Below, piece by piece: positions 1 through 10,979 of a stretch of DNA of 64,000 nt. Each line of letters starts with the position of its first letter. Within the stretch, counting starts at the first letter, position 1. Below the pieces are notes generated by a model, which had not been told where the DNA came from, ran no database searches, and was given only the letters and a program-made list of their open reading frames with translations. Made by a program: the position numbers and the translations under genes. This DNA is from Muricea muricata (lineage: Eukaryota > Cnidaria > Anthozoa > Malacalcyonacea > Plexauridae), in assembly GCA_963855995.1 (NCBI GenBank), contig OY979717.1, positions 10,102,001 through 10,166,000 of the forward strand, read 5' to 3'.

Positions 1-1189
1 ATTTCGTTTGTGCTAAGAACCAGACGGGAACCTTGTTGCTTTTGCAGTCGTAGCCACCACTGCCACAAGAATATATATTTGACTTGCATGTATGTGAGCA
101 GCAGTCACCCCCATCGAATTTTTTATCAGCTTTGTTGCAGGCATGGTCACACCACCCATCGCCAATGCTATGAGGCGTGCACCAAAATATTCCACGTTTT
201 GATCGCAAGTAAACTAAATAACCAAAGAAGACGAACTATATTTAACACCAGGATTTTTTACCCATCTTGTCAGTTTACAAAAGAAGTAATTTTCAATATA
301 GACGTTGTATGAGCCGAGAGACTTGAGGCTAATGTTTTGTGAAAAACTGCCTGTGTTTTATCGCGTACATTATTATAAAAACTCTTTCACGGCTATGATT
401 TAGATCCATTTAGAGCATAGAACTCAAAATAATCTTCGAACGGGTTGTGCTGATACGATTGCATGTTAATTTCCTGACTAAATTATAAATAGTTTAATCA
501 TGAATTAACGTAAATAAAACCCACTTTTGCATACCTTTTGGAACTTTGTCAACATCATCGACGCTCTAGCAAAAAAGTCAGGAAAAAATGCAGTGTGATT
601 GTTGGTATCAAATTAGTTTTCCAGTAAATATATATATTTGTGGCCAGTAAATATGTACTGCGTTTGAATCATTGACTATGCCCCGCAGTCACTACCACCC
701 ACATCTAATAGGTTATTTACTTATTTGGGCTTCAAATGGAACATTGGCGACTCGTCAAAGCGACCGTTTTTCACCTCATAACTGGATAAAATATCATACC
801 TCTAAAGCTACAGCACCGGAGAACAGAGCGCCGGGAAGAAACAGCGTTAACACCAAATATACCCGCATGCTTGAAACGATGTTGAAGACACTATGCAAGC
901 TCTTCTACAATGAATAAGAATAGCTGAATAGGGTTTAACTGCATGACGCTATTTTTATATGCGCACTTATCGTCTCTCGGCGCTACATAGCCTGAAAATT
1001 AAGTACGTTATACATCCGTTTCAGCAAGTTAACCTGGCAACAGTGCAAAACGTGGAATCTTCCATTAAAATTGTTTTTAACAAGCTCGCGTAAATCAGTT
1101 AATGATCTACAGAACTATGGGGCACCAAATGTATTTTTATTATTTAGATAAATTACAAAGATATTTTGGATGATATATCTTATTATATT
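1..1189. other. No gene recognised
   Basis: AT-rich sequence with only short open frames (up to about 100 codons), none with recognisable motifs or a convincing splice structure. I see no RNA gene. It may be flanking single-copy DNA or the edge of an older repeat. Confidence 0.4.
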
Positions 1190-1507
1190 ATATAACCAAA
1201 ATATCTGCTTTGGTTATTTGAAATAACAAGATTCTCGTTTGCCGAATGAACTCTATTATATCAAATAACCAATTTGCGTTTTGTACTGTATATTAATGAA
1301 ATAATAAACTTGATGCGTTTTCGTAATTTCGTTATATCAAATAACCAAGTTTGATGTCATGATTTAATTTTGTTATTTGAAATAACCATTTTTGTGTTCA
1401 TGATTTAATTTGGTTATATCAAATAACCACTTTTCGCGTTCAGATTTAATTTGGTTATATCAAATAACCAATTTTTTGTCGCATTATATCAAATAACCAA
1501 AATAATT
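1190..1507. repeat. Palindromic minisatellite, left outer arm
   Basis: About seven copies of a self-complementary core of the form TTGGTTATATCAAATAACCA, separated by AT-rich linkers containing ATGATTTAATT, at roughly 50-60 bp spacing. The part from about 1280 (TTTGTACTGTATAT) to 1507 is the reverse complement of 13461-13684 with only small differences, so it is the outer arm of a second, larger inverted pair around the whole repeat complex. The core units could each form a short cruciform. Confidence 0.8.
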
Positions 1508-2354
1508 TTTACACACTTGGCGAGCCAAATGACGTCATAACGCTAGGAACACTCAGAGCGTACCCCTCCTGAACATGCCGAAGACAATTTTCCGAAATAT
1601 GGCGTCGGACCAACGAAGTCAAAGTGCTCTTGCAAGGAGTTTAACTGAAGTATCGGGCGGGCGATAGACGAGACATTAACTATAATCGCTGAGGTAACGT
1701 GTAAGAGCTTATTCGTTTTATTTTACGCCTAGATTGTCTCATATAGATATCTGTGTAATATTTTATTATTTATACACATCAACACATAGCATTGCCGCCA
1801 TTACATGAAATACATGAATACGTTCATATTTATGCTATATCTATGGTTTTAGTCTTTGCCTCAAGCAAGTACTAGTAGCTCTGCTTCTACTACCACGTGG
1901 GCGGATTATACCGCGCGATCATTTACAATACGAAAATAGGAAATCTAAATTAATATATAAAAAATAGAATAACGTGGTAGTAGAAGCAGAGCTACTAGTA
2001 CTTGCTTGAGGCGAAGACTAAAACAGCATAAATATGAACGTACTCATGTGTTTCATGTAATGGCGGCAATGCTATGTGTTGATGTGTAGCCTATAAAATA
2101 TTACACAGATATCTATATGAGACAATCTAGGCGTAAAATAAAACGAATAAGCTCTTACACGTTACCTCGGCGATTATAGTTAACGTCTCGTCTATCGCCT
2201 GCCCGATAGCTTTAGTTAAACTCCTTGCAAGAGCACTTTGACTTCGTTGATCCGACGCCATATTTCGGAAAATTGTCTTCGGCATGTTCAGGAGGGGTAG
2301 GCTCTGAGTGTTCCTAGCGTTATGACGTCATTTGGCTCGCCAAGTGTGTAAAAA
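1506..2354. mobile_element. Fold-back (hairpin) element with ~390-bp arms
   Basis: The sequence 1506-1898 is nearly the reverse complement of 1972-2354, with a loop of about 73 bp (1899-1971). The ends read TTTTTACACACTTGGCGAGC and its complement. It has no open frame of note. It lies immediately next to the end of the outer repeat arm at 1507, and there is no counterpart at 13353-13460, so it was inserted on the left side only. I could not define a clear target duplication. It is best read as a non-autonomous fold-back DNA element or MITE. Confidence 0.8.
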
Positions 2355-3344
2355 CAAGACGCCTGCTAAGGCGTTCACTCCGCCTGCCGAAACGAAAATA
2401 GGCACAAGGCCAGGCAAGGCTGTAACTGGAGAGTTCATTGGGGGTGGGGTATATTCACTTATTTCTGTTCTGCCCAACTAATTCCTTTTTAAATCAACTA
2501 TTATTAGGGTACCTTCGAAGGCATTTTACCAGTAAGACATTGCTATTACATCTTATGTAATCACTAAGATAATCAATGTCTGAGTGACCTGCTAGGCACT
2601 CTGTCCAGAATCCTAGTAGGATTGCATTTTTTAGAATTTAATTTAAATTAAAGACTTTCATAGTACATATGTTAAACAAGATTCTTTTGTCATAATACCA
2701 CCAACATATAGCTGTTTTATTTTGCAAGTAAAGAAAATTTTACTAAAAGTGTATACAATACATCAATATATTAACCTGATAGCATCATTTAAATCTATTC
2801 TGTTGCACACTGCCTGAAGTCTCCAAGATATAATTTGTTCGGAACTTTAGACTAACATATGTATTTCTGGAATTGGAATGTAAAATATTTCTTACCTTTT
2901 ATAATTATATGAGATCCCACAAGCAAATAAATCATTTTGCACGAAATATTAGCATCTCAACATAGGTAGAAATAGAAAACCAAGGAAAAGAAATTAGGAA
3001 CAAATTTCCTAGACTCACTCCTTAATCATGGAATGATGGAGTCTATCAAAATTTGCCGTTTTAAAACATTTCTGGAGCAATGTTTTGATAAAGAACCTTT
3101 CTGTCTCTTTTTGTTAACTATTACATGTTAAAAATTGTGTTTTGTATATAGATATTTCAGTAGAATTTGCGTTTGATTCTTGTGTAGAAATTTGTAAATT
3201 TCCTTAAAAGTAGGAATACAACAGAAAATGACGGAAGCACGCTCTCAAAACTTCACCGCGATACATCGCTCCTCGCTAAAGTTTCGCGGTGGAATTTGTC
3301 GTTTTAAAACATTTTGCATGAGAATCTTTGCACGTAAAACCTTC
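2355..3344. other. Non-coding spacer with a diverged tandem repeat
   Basis: No gene recognised. The block at about 3045-3195 recurs in diverged form as 3292-3344 plus 3985-4080 (shared strings include TTTAAAACATTT and TACATGTTAAAA); the second copy is split by the element at 3345-3984. A short inverted pair (ACCGCGA with TCGCGGT) lies at about 3257-3292. Confidence 0.5.
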
Positions 3345-3984
3345 TGGATCAATTTAAGTTAAAGCCCCCCCTATGCATTGGGTGGCGTATATTTAAAAAA
3401 CAAAATTCCGCGTTTGAATATACGCCCCCCCCCCCCCTTTAAACAAGCGTTAATTTTCCGTATTATCGTTCCTATTTGTTTTGATATTGCATATACTCAT
3501 ACTTAACGAAACTGGAAGGAGATACTTTATATATAAAATAACAAATTTCAGTATTGCACATTGTTTTAACGTTTGTTTTCGCACCTTTCGTGTATTGTTT
3601 TAAAGGCCGGATTAACAGTGGTAACTTTTTGTATTGTCTTTACTCTTGATGGATTAAAGTGGTAAAGTTTTTATTGTCTTGATGGATTAAAGCGGTAACG
3701 TTTTTGTAAAGAAATTCAAATTAGCGACTAATTTTATTACAAAGGACTTGCGTCTGTAACACGCATAGCCAATAATATGCGCTTTAGCTGTGCTGTCTTG
3801 ATACTGTGTTGATCAAAACAACCTCATATTTGGAGGATGAGGATTTGAGGATTAAACAAATTTGCGATATTTTTGACGTTTTTAACTTTGTTATTTCATA
3901 TTATAAAGGGGGGCGTATACTCAAATGACCATTTAAATATACGCCACCCAATGCATAGGGGGGGCTTTAACTTAAATTGATCCA
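3345..3984. mobile_element. MITE with ~45-bp terminal inverted repeats and 6-bp target duplication
   Basis: It begins TGGATCAATTTAAGTTAAAG and ends with the complement; the inverted repeat continues through AAAGCCCCCCCTATGCATTG and GGTGGCGTATATTTAA. ACCTTC flanks it directly on both sides (3339-3344 and 3985-3990). It splits the second copy of a diverged tandem repeat, and the first copy (around 3095) carries the matching uninterrupted AAGAACCTTTCTG, which supports the insertion call. It has no coding capacity. The superfamily is not assigned. Confidence 0.85.
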
Positions 3985-4239
3985 ACCTTCTTGCGGCTTA
4001 GATGTCCTAGCATACATGTTAAAATGCGTGTTTTGTCGACATATTTCGCTAGAAATTGAGTTTAAACGCTGTGTTTAGGTCGGCTCAGGCGGCTTGTGCC
4101 AGCGGTATCACCCATGAGCGCTGGGTAGATACTTTAAGTGACCCCCCATTATAATGTATCATTACAGTCTATATAGTAAACATATACTTACACATACATA
4201 GATATCCTTAGTACTCCTTAGACTTCCTTAGCTATACTT

Positions 4240-5060
4240 ATCTTTGTAATATTTGTAATCATTGTAATATTTGTTATCTTTGTAATCATTGTAATATCTG
4301 TTATCCCCGTAACTCTTGTAATCTTGGTTATCTTTGTAATCATTGTAATATCTGTTATCTTTGTAATCATTGTAATATCTGTTATCTCTGTAATCTCTGT
4401 GATCCCCGTAACTTTTGTAATCTTGGTTATCTTTGTTATCTTTGTAATCATTGTAATGTCTGTTATCTTTGTAATCATTGTTATCTCTGTTATCTCTGTG
4501 ATCCCCGTAACTTTTGTAATCTTGGTTATCTTTGTTATCTTTGTAATCATTGTAATGTCTGTTATCTTTGTAATCATTGTTATCTCTGTTATCTCTGTAA
4601 TCCCCGTAACTCTTGTAATCTTGGTTATCTTTGTAATCTTTGTAATCATTGTAATATCTGTTATCTTTGTAATCATTGTAATATCTGTTATCTTTGTAAT
4701 CATTGTAATATATGTTACCTCTGTGATTCCCGTAACTCTTGTAATATTGGTTATCTTTGTAATATTTGTAATCATTGTAATATCTGTTATCTCTGTGATC
4801 TCCGTAACTCTTGTAATCTTGGTTATCTTTGTGATCTTAGTAATCATTGTAATATCTGTGATCTCTGTAATCCCTGTGACTCTGCAATCTTTGTAATCTT
4901 TGTAATCATTGTAATATCTGTTATCTCTGTGATCCCCGTAGCTCTCGTAATCTTGGTTATCTTTGTAATCATTGTAATATTTGTTATCTCTTTATCTCTG
5001 TAACGTTTGTAATCTTTGCAATGATTGTATTTTATTCCAATCATTGTAATCTCTGTGATA
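4240..5060. repeat. 9-bp-unit minisatellite, left copy
   Basis: About 820 bp built from variants of a 9-bp unit (complement-strand consensus ATTACAAAG, with ATTACAATG, ATAACAGAT and GTTACGGGG variants) arranged in a looser higher-order pattern. A unit of three codons with no stop creates long artificial open frames on both strands (Ile-Thr-X repeats on minus, Val-Ile-X on plus). Confidence 0.9.
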
Positions 5061-6337
5061 AAAACGTGTTTTATTTACGGAGGGGGCTAAATTTTGTGTA
5101 GATATGCCAGTTAACATTTAGTCAATCACAATGTTGGATAATGTCTTTTAAATGGTCTTGAATTATTACTGGCTATCAATGTTTTGGCAACTTTAATTGC
5201 AGACTGAACTTAAACACGTAGTATTTGATTATAAAATCTGCTCTCTGCATAACAGTTAGCACCAAGAGACATAACAATTATGCTTACATTTAAGATTACG
5301 TTAATATCTAAGGAACTAGACCGAAATAAAATAATAAATTAGGTATAAAAATTCTGCATACATGACGGACGCGCTTTAAAAATTATAAGTTATATTTTTT
5401 AAAACACGAGCAAGACTTGTGCTTTATCAGATATCTTATAAGGCACGAATTGCGAGTATATTAAATAGCTTAAAAAACGATCCATTTTATACTTATTTTG
5501 TCAGTTTGTTTGAGAAAGTGTCTAAAAGATGTTGTTTTAGCCGAGAAATTTGAGACAAAAATTTTGTGATACTGCACATGTGTTTTATCACATATAAATA
5601 CTCCTTCATGACTATGATTTTCTTTGTGTTTTGTCATGAATTATTATCATTAATAATTTCCTTAATCCATTTTTAGTAACTAACAGGAAGTAATGGCGAT
5701 CAGGTTTTAGTGTACGCACACATGTTAAAACAACCCCCTCCTCGCTTGGTGCATGGGGGGGGGGGGGGCTTCAGCCGTTCTGGACCCACAATAGTTACGC
5801 TACTAAATGAATTACAACCAAACAATTCTTTTCAACATCAGATTCCTTTATATCACTTCATAAGTTCATCAACCATTATCATCAACCATTATCTAATATA
5901 AACCTTTAATGTATTCATTACAGGAGCGGCGGAGCAGGCGAACTAGGAAGCTAAAGATTTAGATTGTTCTATCTTCAACTAGCTAAATGGCGCACAATTG
6001 CATTGATCATTTCAATTTGTACGAAAATGCGAAAACAGCTGCACAATTAACTGCGCTATTCCTAATAGAGGGACATGTTTTGATGAGTGTGTTCAGTGTA
6101 CATGTACTTGCGAAACACCCAACGGTTGAAAACCGAAGGCTTTTAAAATTTCCCACTAAGTATCACGTTCTGCCGCCCCTGATTCAGTACTCTGGTTCTT
6201 CAACGTACAATCAAAACAAAAGTATTCCACCCCTAAAACGCGACTCATATGGTCGAACAAAATAAATCGTTGTGAGCATACTAATTTCAACTCTATCATC
6301 ATTTGCAACTTTAAATTTTTAATGATCGAGACACCTA

Positions 6338-6780
6338 CACACGTAAAAACGCACAAGTTGCTACAGACCTGCAAACAAGTTGTAACAAGTCTGTTCACAA
6401 GTTGTTGACAAGATGTATTCGCACTGCTTGTTCCGAATTTGTTGGAACAAGTTTGGAACAAGCTGTTGACAAATTGTAACAAGCTTGATGGGACTATCAG
6501 ACCTGTTACAAGATTGTTCCAACAAGACTGATATAGCATGATATAACAATATTGTTACAGCCTTGTGTTATCAATCTTGTGACAAACTTGCTACAACAGG
6601 ATTGTATCAGAATTGTTAGAACAACCTTGTAACAAGTCTGATATTTTCGTCAAGCTTGTTACAAGTTGTCGACAAGTTTGGAACAACTTGTTGACAACTT
6701 TGAAACAAGCAGTGCGAACACATCTTGTTGACGGCTTGTCTGCTGCAGACTTGTTACAAGTTGTGAGATTTTTACGTGTG
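6338..6780. mobile_element. Non-autonomous element rich in TTGTTACAAG motifs, left-arm copy
   Basis: The ends are CACACGTAAAAA and its complement, flanked by TA on both sides (6336-6337 and 6781-6782), as expected for a Tc1/mariner-type target duplication. The interior is a dense set of degenerate inverted motifs (ACTTGTTACAAGT, TTGTTGACAAG). A mirror copy sits at 9251-9693, so it was present before the arm duplication. A diverged fragment of the same motif family is at 58380-58450. Confidence 0.7.
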
Positions 6781-7124
6781 TAATACAAAATGCTTGACAG
6801 CAGTACTCTAATGGTCATTTGAGCTATCGCTAATTTGACAATAAGGCATGGTTTATGCTCGATTTGGAGGAAAAGTATGCCATTTTCTTTACTTACTGTT
6901 TGTGGTATATAATACGAAATATTCGAATTATCAATAGGTCGAAAAGTGACCGAAGCATTCTGATTGGCAAAATACCTCGTGCTAACATTAGAGACCAAAT
7001 ACTTGTCAATCAGAGATAAATATTAAAATAATACCATACTATTTCACATTGGCGTACTTAAATGATGTATTATAATAACTTTAGCGAGCATTGTGACGTA
7101 TTTTGCGGGCTAAAATAAACAAAT

Positions 7125-7154
7125 CAGCGGGCTAAAATATATTTTAGCCCGCTG
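7125..7154. repeat. Perfect 30-bp palindrome
   Basis: CAGCGGGCTAAAATA followed directly by its exact reverse complement. The partner in the other arm (8877-8906) carries two substitutions in otherwise the same palindrome. A second half copy, GCGGGCTAAAAT, lies about 20 bp upstream. Confidence 0.9.
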
Positions 7155-7261
7155 AAATAGCCAATGTATAAATAGTGGGAAGCCATTTAAGTGTAGTTGT
7201 TTTTTTGAAAAACAAAGTTAAAGTTAAACGTTAAGAGGCCTTTAAAGTTATTATAATAGTG

Positions 7262-7345
7262 ATAGAGTTGATGTTCTTGGGCATAAATATGTTTTTTTCT
7301 GAGTCGGGCCAAAAACATATTTATGCCCGCGAACGTCAACTCTAT
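7262..7345. repeat. 84-bp imperfect hairpin, left-arm copy
   Basis: Arms of about 35 bp (ATAGAGTTGATGTTCTTGGG and on, including CATAAATATGTTTTT) face each other around a short loop containing GAGTCGGGCC. The same hairpin is in the right arm at 8687-8769. It lies just 3' of the acidic ORF and could be a transcript-end or replication structure; function is not shown. Confidence 0.8.
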
Positions 7346-7423
7346 TGTTATATTTTAAATGTAGATGAGGACTATAATGCTGTTTAGCGTTAAGCATTAG
7401 GTGGTCAAGGAGCATGTCTCTAC

Positions 7424-8036
7424 TTAATTGCACCTTTTGCGTTTGCCCGAAACAGGCTTGGACAAACTGTCAAACAGGCGCTCCATCTCTGTTTTTCTCT
7501 TTTTCCCCTGTGTGTCTTCTACTTTTTTTTCATCATTTTTTTCCTCTTTATCTTTTTCACCTTTATCTTCTTTTTTCCCTATTTCCTCCTCTTGCTTTTC
7601 TTCTTCGTCTTCTTCTTTATCTTCATCTTCTTCTTCAGCTTCTTCTACTTTTTGATCTTCACATTCGTCTTCTTCTTTCTCTTCTTCTTCTTCTTCTTTC
7701 CCTTCTTCTTCTTCTTCTTTCTCTTCTTCTTCTCCTTCCTCTTCTTCTTGCTCTTCTTCATCATCCTCAGCTTCATCATCATCTTCATCTTCACTTTCCT
7801 CTTCATCTTCTTGCTCTTCCTCTTCTTCTTCTTCATCATTACTTTCTTCTTTATCACCTTTAATTTCGTCGTTCCTATTTTCTTCTTTTTTGTCATCAGC
7901 AACTTCACCATTTTCATTTTGATCATCATTTTCGGCGAGCAAAGAATGACGTTTGGGCGGTCTCTATTGCATAAAATAAACGCAGTGCTAATTATGCCCG
8001 AATATAAAAGTGTGCAAAATACCTCAAAAACTTACC
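7424..8036 (-). pseudogene. Acidic Glu/Asp-rich nuclear-type protein, left copy (frameshifted)
   Basis: The frame from 7963 down to 7424 encodes a very acidic low-complexity protein (long Glu/Asp tracts, positively charged GKKRK and GKRKR clusters near the C-terminus that look like nuclear-localisation signals). There is no in-frame ATG at its start. Instead a plausible 72-nt intron (donor at 8035, acceptor at 7964) joins it in phase to an upstream exon in the spacer encoding PPEDSLWMKQTVV, giving a junction TVV-RPPKRHSLL. At the 3' end one base is missing relative to the other arm, which turns AAT-ATA-AGT into AAT-TAA and stops the frame at 7424. I do not recognise the family. It may belong to an unidentified element spread with the arms, or be a degenerate low-complexity frame that is not translated. 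Confidence 0.4.
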
Positions 8037-8080
8037 ACTACAGTCTGTTTCATCCAGAGGGAATCTTCAGGTGGTAGACC
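7882..8080. other. 199-bp spacer at the centre of the giant inverted repeat
   Basis: This is the only part of the core not duplicated. On the minus strand it contains the start of the left acidic ORF, including the putative 72-nt intron and upstream exon. It is long enough to rule out a perfect zero-spacer palindrome. Confidence 0.8.
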
Positions 8081-8844
8081 AAAATAGGAACGACGAAATT
8101 AAAGGTGATAAAGAAGAAAGTAATGATGAAGAAGAAGAAGAGGAAGATCAAGAAGATAAAGAGGAAAGTGAAGATGAAGATGATGATGATCATGATGACG
8201 ATGGAGAAGAGGAAGAGCAAGAGCATGAAGAGGAAAGTGAAGATGAAGATGATGATGAAGATGAGGATGATGAAGAAGAGCAAGAAGAAGAGGAAGGAGA
8301 AGAAGAAGAGAAAGAAGAAGAAGAAGAAGAGAAAGAAGAAGAAGAAGAAGAGAAAGAAGAAGACGAAGGTGAAGATCAAAAAGTAGAAGAAGCTGAAGAA
8401 GAAGATGAAGATAAAGAAGAAGACGAAGAAGAAAAGCAAGAGGAGGAAATAGGGAAAAAAGAAGATAAAGGTGAAAAAGATAAAGAGGAAAAAGATGATG
8501 AAAAAAAAGTAGAAGACACACAGGGGAAAAAGAGAAAAACAGAGATGGAGCGCCTGTTTGACAGTTTGTCCAAGCCTGTTTCGGGCAAACGCAAAAGGTG
8601 CAATATAAGTAGAGACATGCTCCTTGACCACCTAATGCTTAACGCTAAACAGCATTATAGTCCTCATCTACATTTAAAATATAACAATAGAGTTGACGTT
8701 CGTGGGCATAAATATGTTTTTGGCCCGACTCAGAAAAAACATATTTATGCCCAAGAACATCAACTCTATCACTATTATAATAACTTTAAAGGCCTCTTAA
8801 CGTTTAACTTTAACTTTGTTTTTCAAAAAAACAACTACACTTAA
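8071..8844 (+). CDS. Acidic Glu/Asp-rich protein, right copy
   Basis: An open frame of 257 codons, mirror of the left-arm copy but with an extra acidic repeat block and an intact 3' junction, so it reads on through NISRDMLLDHLMLNAKQ to the stop at 8842. It opens with GTG rather than ATG, just after a CTTCAG that could be a splice acceptor, so a 5' exon is needed for it to be a gene; none is evident because the arm symmetry ends here. The last third runs through the 8687-8769 hairpin, which suggests that part is not under protein-level selection. Family not recognised. Low-complexity composition makes any similarity search unreliable. Confidence 0.35.
   Translation: MVDQNRNDEIKGDKEESNDEEEEEEDQEDKEESEDEDDDDHDDDGEEEEQEHEEESEDEDDDEDEDDEEEQEEEEGEEEEKEEEEEEKEEEEEEKEEDEGEDQKVEEAEEEDEDKEEDEEEKQEEEIGKKEDKGEKDKEEKDDEKKVEDTQGKKRKTEMERLFDSLSKPVSGKRKRCNISRDMLLDHLMLNAKQHYSPHLHLKYNNRVDVRGHKYVFGPTQKKHIYAQEHQLYHYYNNFKGLLTFNFNFVFQKNNYT
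8687..8769. repeat. Hairpin, right-arm copy
   Basis: Mirror of the hairpin at 7262-7345, with the same arms and loop, one base shorter. Confidence 0.8.
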
Positions 8845-8876
8845 ATGGCTTCCCACTATTTATACATTGGCTATTT

Positions 8877-8906
8877 CAGCGGGCTAAAATGTATTTTAAC
8901 CCGCTG
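8877..8906. repeat. 30-bp near-palindrome, right-arm copy
   Basis: Mirror of the perfect palindrome at 7125-7154; two substitutions (ATG and AAC in place of ATA and AGC) reduce its symmetry. Confidence 0.8.
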
Positions 8907-9250
8907 ATTTGTTTATTTTAGCCCGCAAAATACGTCACAATGCTCGCTAAAGTTATTATAATACATCATTTAAGTACGCCAATGTGAAATAGTATGGTAT
9001 TATTTTAATATTTATCTCTGATTGACAAGTATTTGGTCTCTAATGTTAGCACTAGGTAATTTGCCAATCAGAATGCTTCGGTCACTTTTCGACCTATTGA
9101 TAATTCGAATATTTCGTATTATATACCACAAACAGTAAGTAAAGAAAATGGCATACTTTTCCTCCAAATCGAGCATAAACCATGCCTTATTGTCAAATTA
9201 GCGATAGCTCAAATGACCATTAGAGTACTGCTGTCAAGCATTTTGTATTA

Positions 9251-9693
9251 CACACGTAAAAATCTCAACACTTGTAACAAGTCTGCAGCAGACAAGCCGT
9301 CAACAAGATGTGTTCGCACTGCTTGTTTCAAAGTTGTCAACAAGTTGTTCCAAACTTGTCGACAACTTGTAACAAGCTTGACGAAAATATCAGACTTGTT
9401 ACAAGGTTGTTCTAACAATTCTGATACAATCCTGTTGTAGTAAGTTTGTCACAAGATTGATAACACAAGGCTGTAACAATATTGTTATATCATGCTATAT
9501 CAGTCTTGTTGGAACAATCTTGTAACAGGTCTGATAGTCCCATCAAGCTTGTTACAATTTGTCAACAGCTTGTTCCAAACTTGTTCCAACAAATTCGGAA
9601 CAAGCAGTGCGAATACATCTTGTCAACAACTTGTGAACAGACTTGTTACAACTTGTTTGCAGGTCTGTAGCAACTTGTGCGTTTTTACGTGTG
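9251..9693. mobile_element. TTGTTACAAG-rich element, right-arm copy
   Basis: Mirror copy of 6338-6780 with the same CACACGTAAAAA ends and flanking TA (9249-9250 and 9694-9695). Confidence 0.7.
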
Positions 9694-10979
9694 TAGGTGT
9701 CTCGATCATTAAAAATTTAAAGTTGCAAATGATGATAGAGTTGAAATTAGTATGCTCACAACGATTTATTTTGTTCGACCATATGAGTCGCGTTTTAGGG
9801 GTGGAATACTTTTGTTTTGATTGTACGTTGAAGAACCAGAGTACTGAATCAGGGGCGGCAGAACGTGATACTTAGTGGGAAATTTTAAAAGCCTTCGGTT
9901 TTCAACCGTTGGGTGTTTCGCAAGTACATGTACACTGAACACACTCATCAAAACATGTCCCTCTATTAGGAATAGCGCAGTTAATTGTGCAGCTGTTTTC
10001 GCATTTTCGTACAAATTGAAATGATCAATGCAATTGTGCGCCATTTAGCTAGTTGAAGATAGAACAATCTAAATCTTTAGCTTCCTTGTTCGCCTACTCC
10101 GCCGCTCCTGTAATGAATACATTAAAGGTTTATATTAGATAATGGTTGATGATAATGGTTGATAAACTTATGAAGTGATATAAAGGAATCTGATGTTGAA
10201 AAGAATTGTTTGGTTGTAATTCATTTAGTAGCGTAACTATTGTGGGTCCAGAACGGCTGAAGCCCCCCCCCCCCCCCCCCCATGCACCAAGCGAGGAGGG
10301 GGTTATTTTAACATGTGTGCGTACACTAAAACCTGATCGCCATTACTTCCTGTTAGTTACTAAAAATGGATTAAGGAAATTATTAATGATAATAATTCAT
10401 GACAAAACATAAAGAAAATCATAGTCATGAAGGAGTATTTATATGTGATAAAACACATGTGCAGTATCACAAAATTTTTGTCTCAAATTTCTCGGCTAAA
10501 ACAACATCTTTTAGACACTTTCTCAAACAAACTGACAAAATAAGTATAAAATGGATCGTTTTTTAAGCTATTTAATATACTCGCAATTCGTGCCTTATAA
10601 GATATCTGATAAAGCACAAGTCTTGCTCGTGTTTTAAAAAATATAACTTATAATTTTTAAAGCGCGTCCGTCATGTATGCAGAATTTTTATACCTAATTT
10701 ATTATTTTATTTCGGTCTAGTTCCTTAGATATTAGCGTAATCTTAAATGTAAGCATAATTGTTATGTCTCTTGGTGCTAACTGTTATGCAGAGAGCAGAT
10801 TTTATAATCAAATACTACGTGTTTAAGTTCAGTCTGCAATTAAAGTTGCCAAAACATTGATAGCCAGTAATAATTCAAGACCATTTAAAAGACATTATCC
10901 AACATTGTGATTGACTAAATGTTAACTGGCATATCTACACAAAATTTAGCCCCCTCCGTAAATAAAACACGTTTTTATC

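Larger units (their letters stand above)
4117..7881. repeat. Left arm of a giant inverted repeat
   Basis: This arm is the reverse complement of 8081-13352 (less the MITE at 12515-13299) over nearly all its length. Segment order from outside in: a short unique lead, a 9-bp minisatellite, about 1.3 kb of AT-rich DNA with a G-run at 5756-5768, an element with TACACACGTAAAAA ends, a 30-bp perfect palindrome, an 84-bp hairpin, and the acidic ORF. Two 127- and 92-codon frames translate identically in both arms, so divergence is small. The arm is about 0.7 kb shorter than its partner, mostly because its minisatellite is shorter. Confidence 0.9.

Noticed and set aside
4218-5044. Long open frames of Ile-Thr-X and Val-Ile-X repeats on both strands (also 10992-12473)
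   Set aside because: They are produced by a 9-bp tandem unit without stop codons; every frame on both strands is open, and lengths differ between arms.
5987-6265. A 92-codon frame conserved identically in both arms (also 10044-9766)
   Set aside because: Identity only reflects recent duplication of the arms; there is no motif and no splice or initiation context that sets it apart.
7592-8631. Leu/Phe-rich and Lys/Met-rich frames opposite or offset to the acidic ORF
   Set aside because: They are other-frame readings of the GAA/GAT-rich low-complexity tract.
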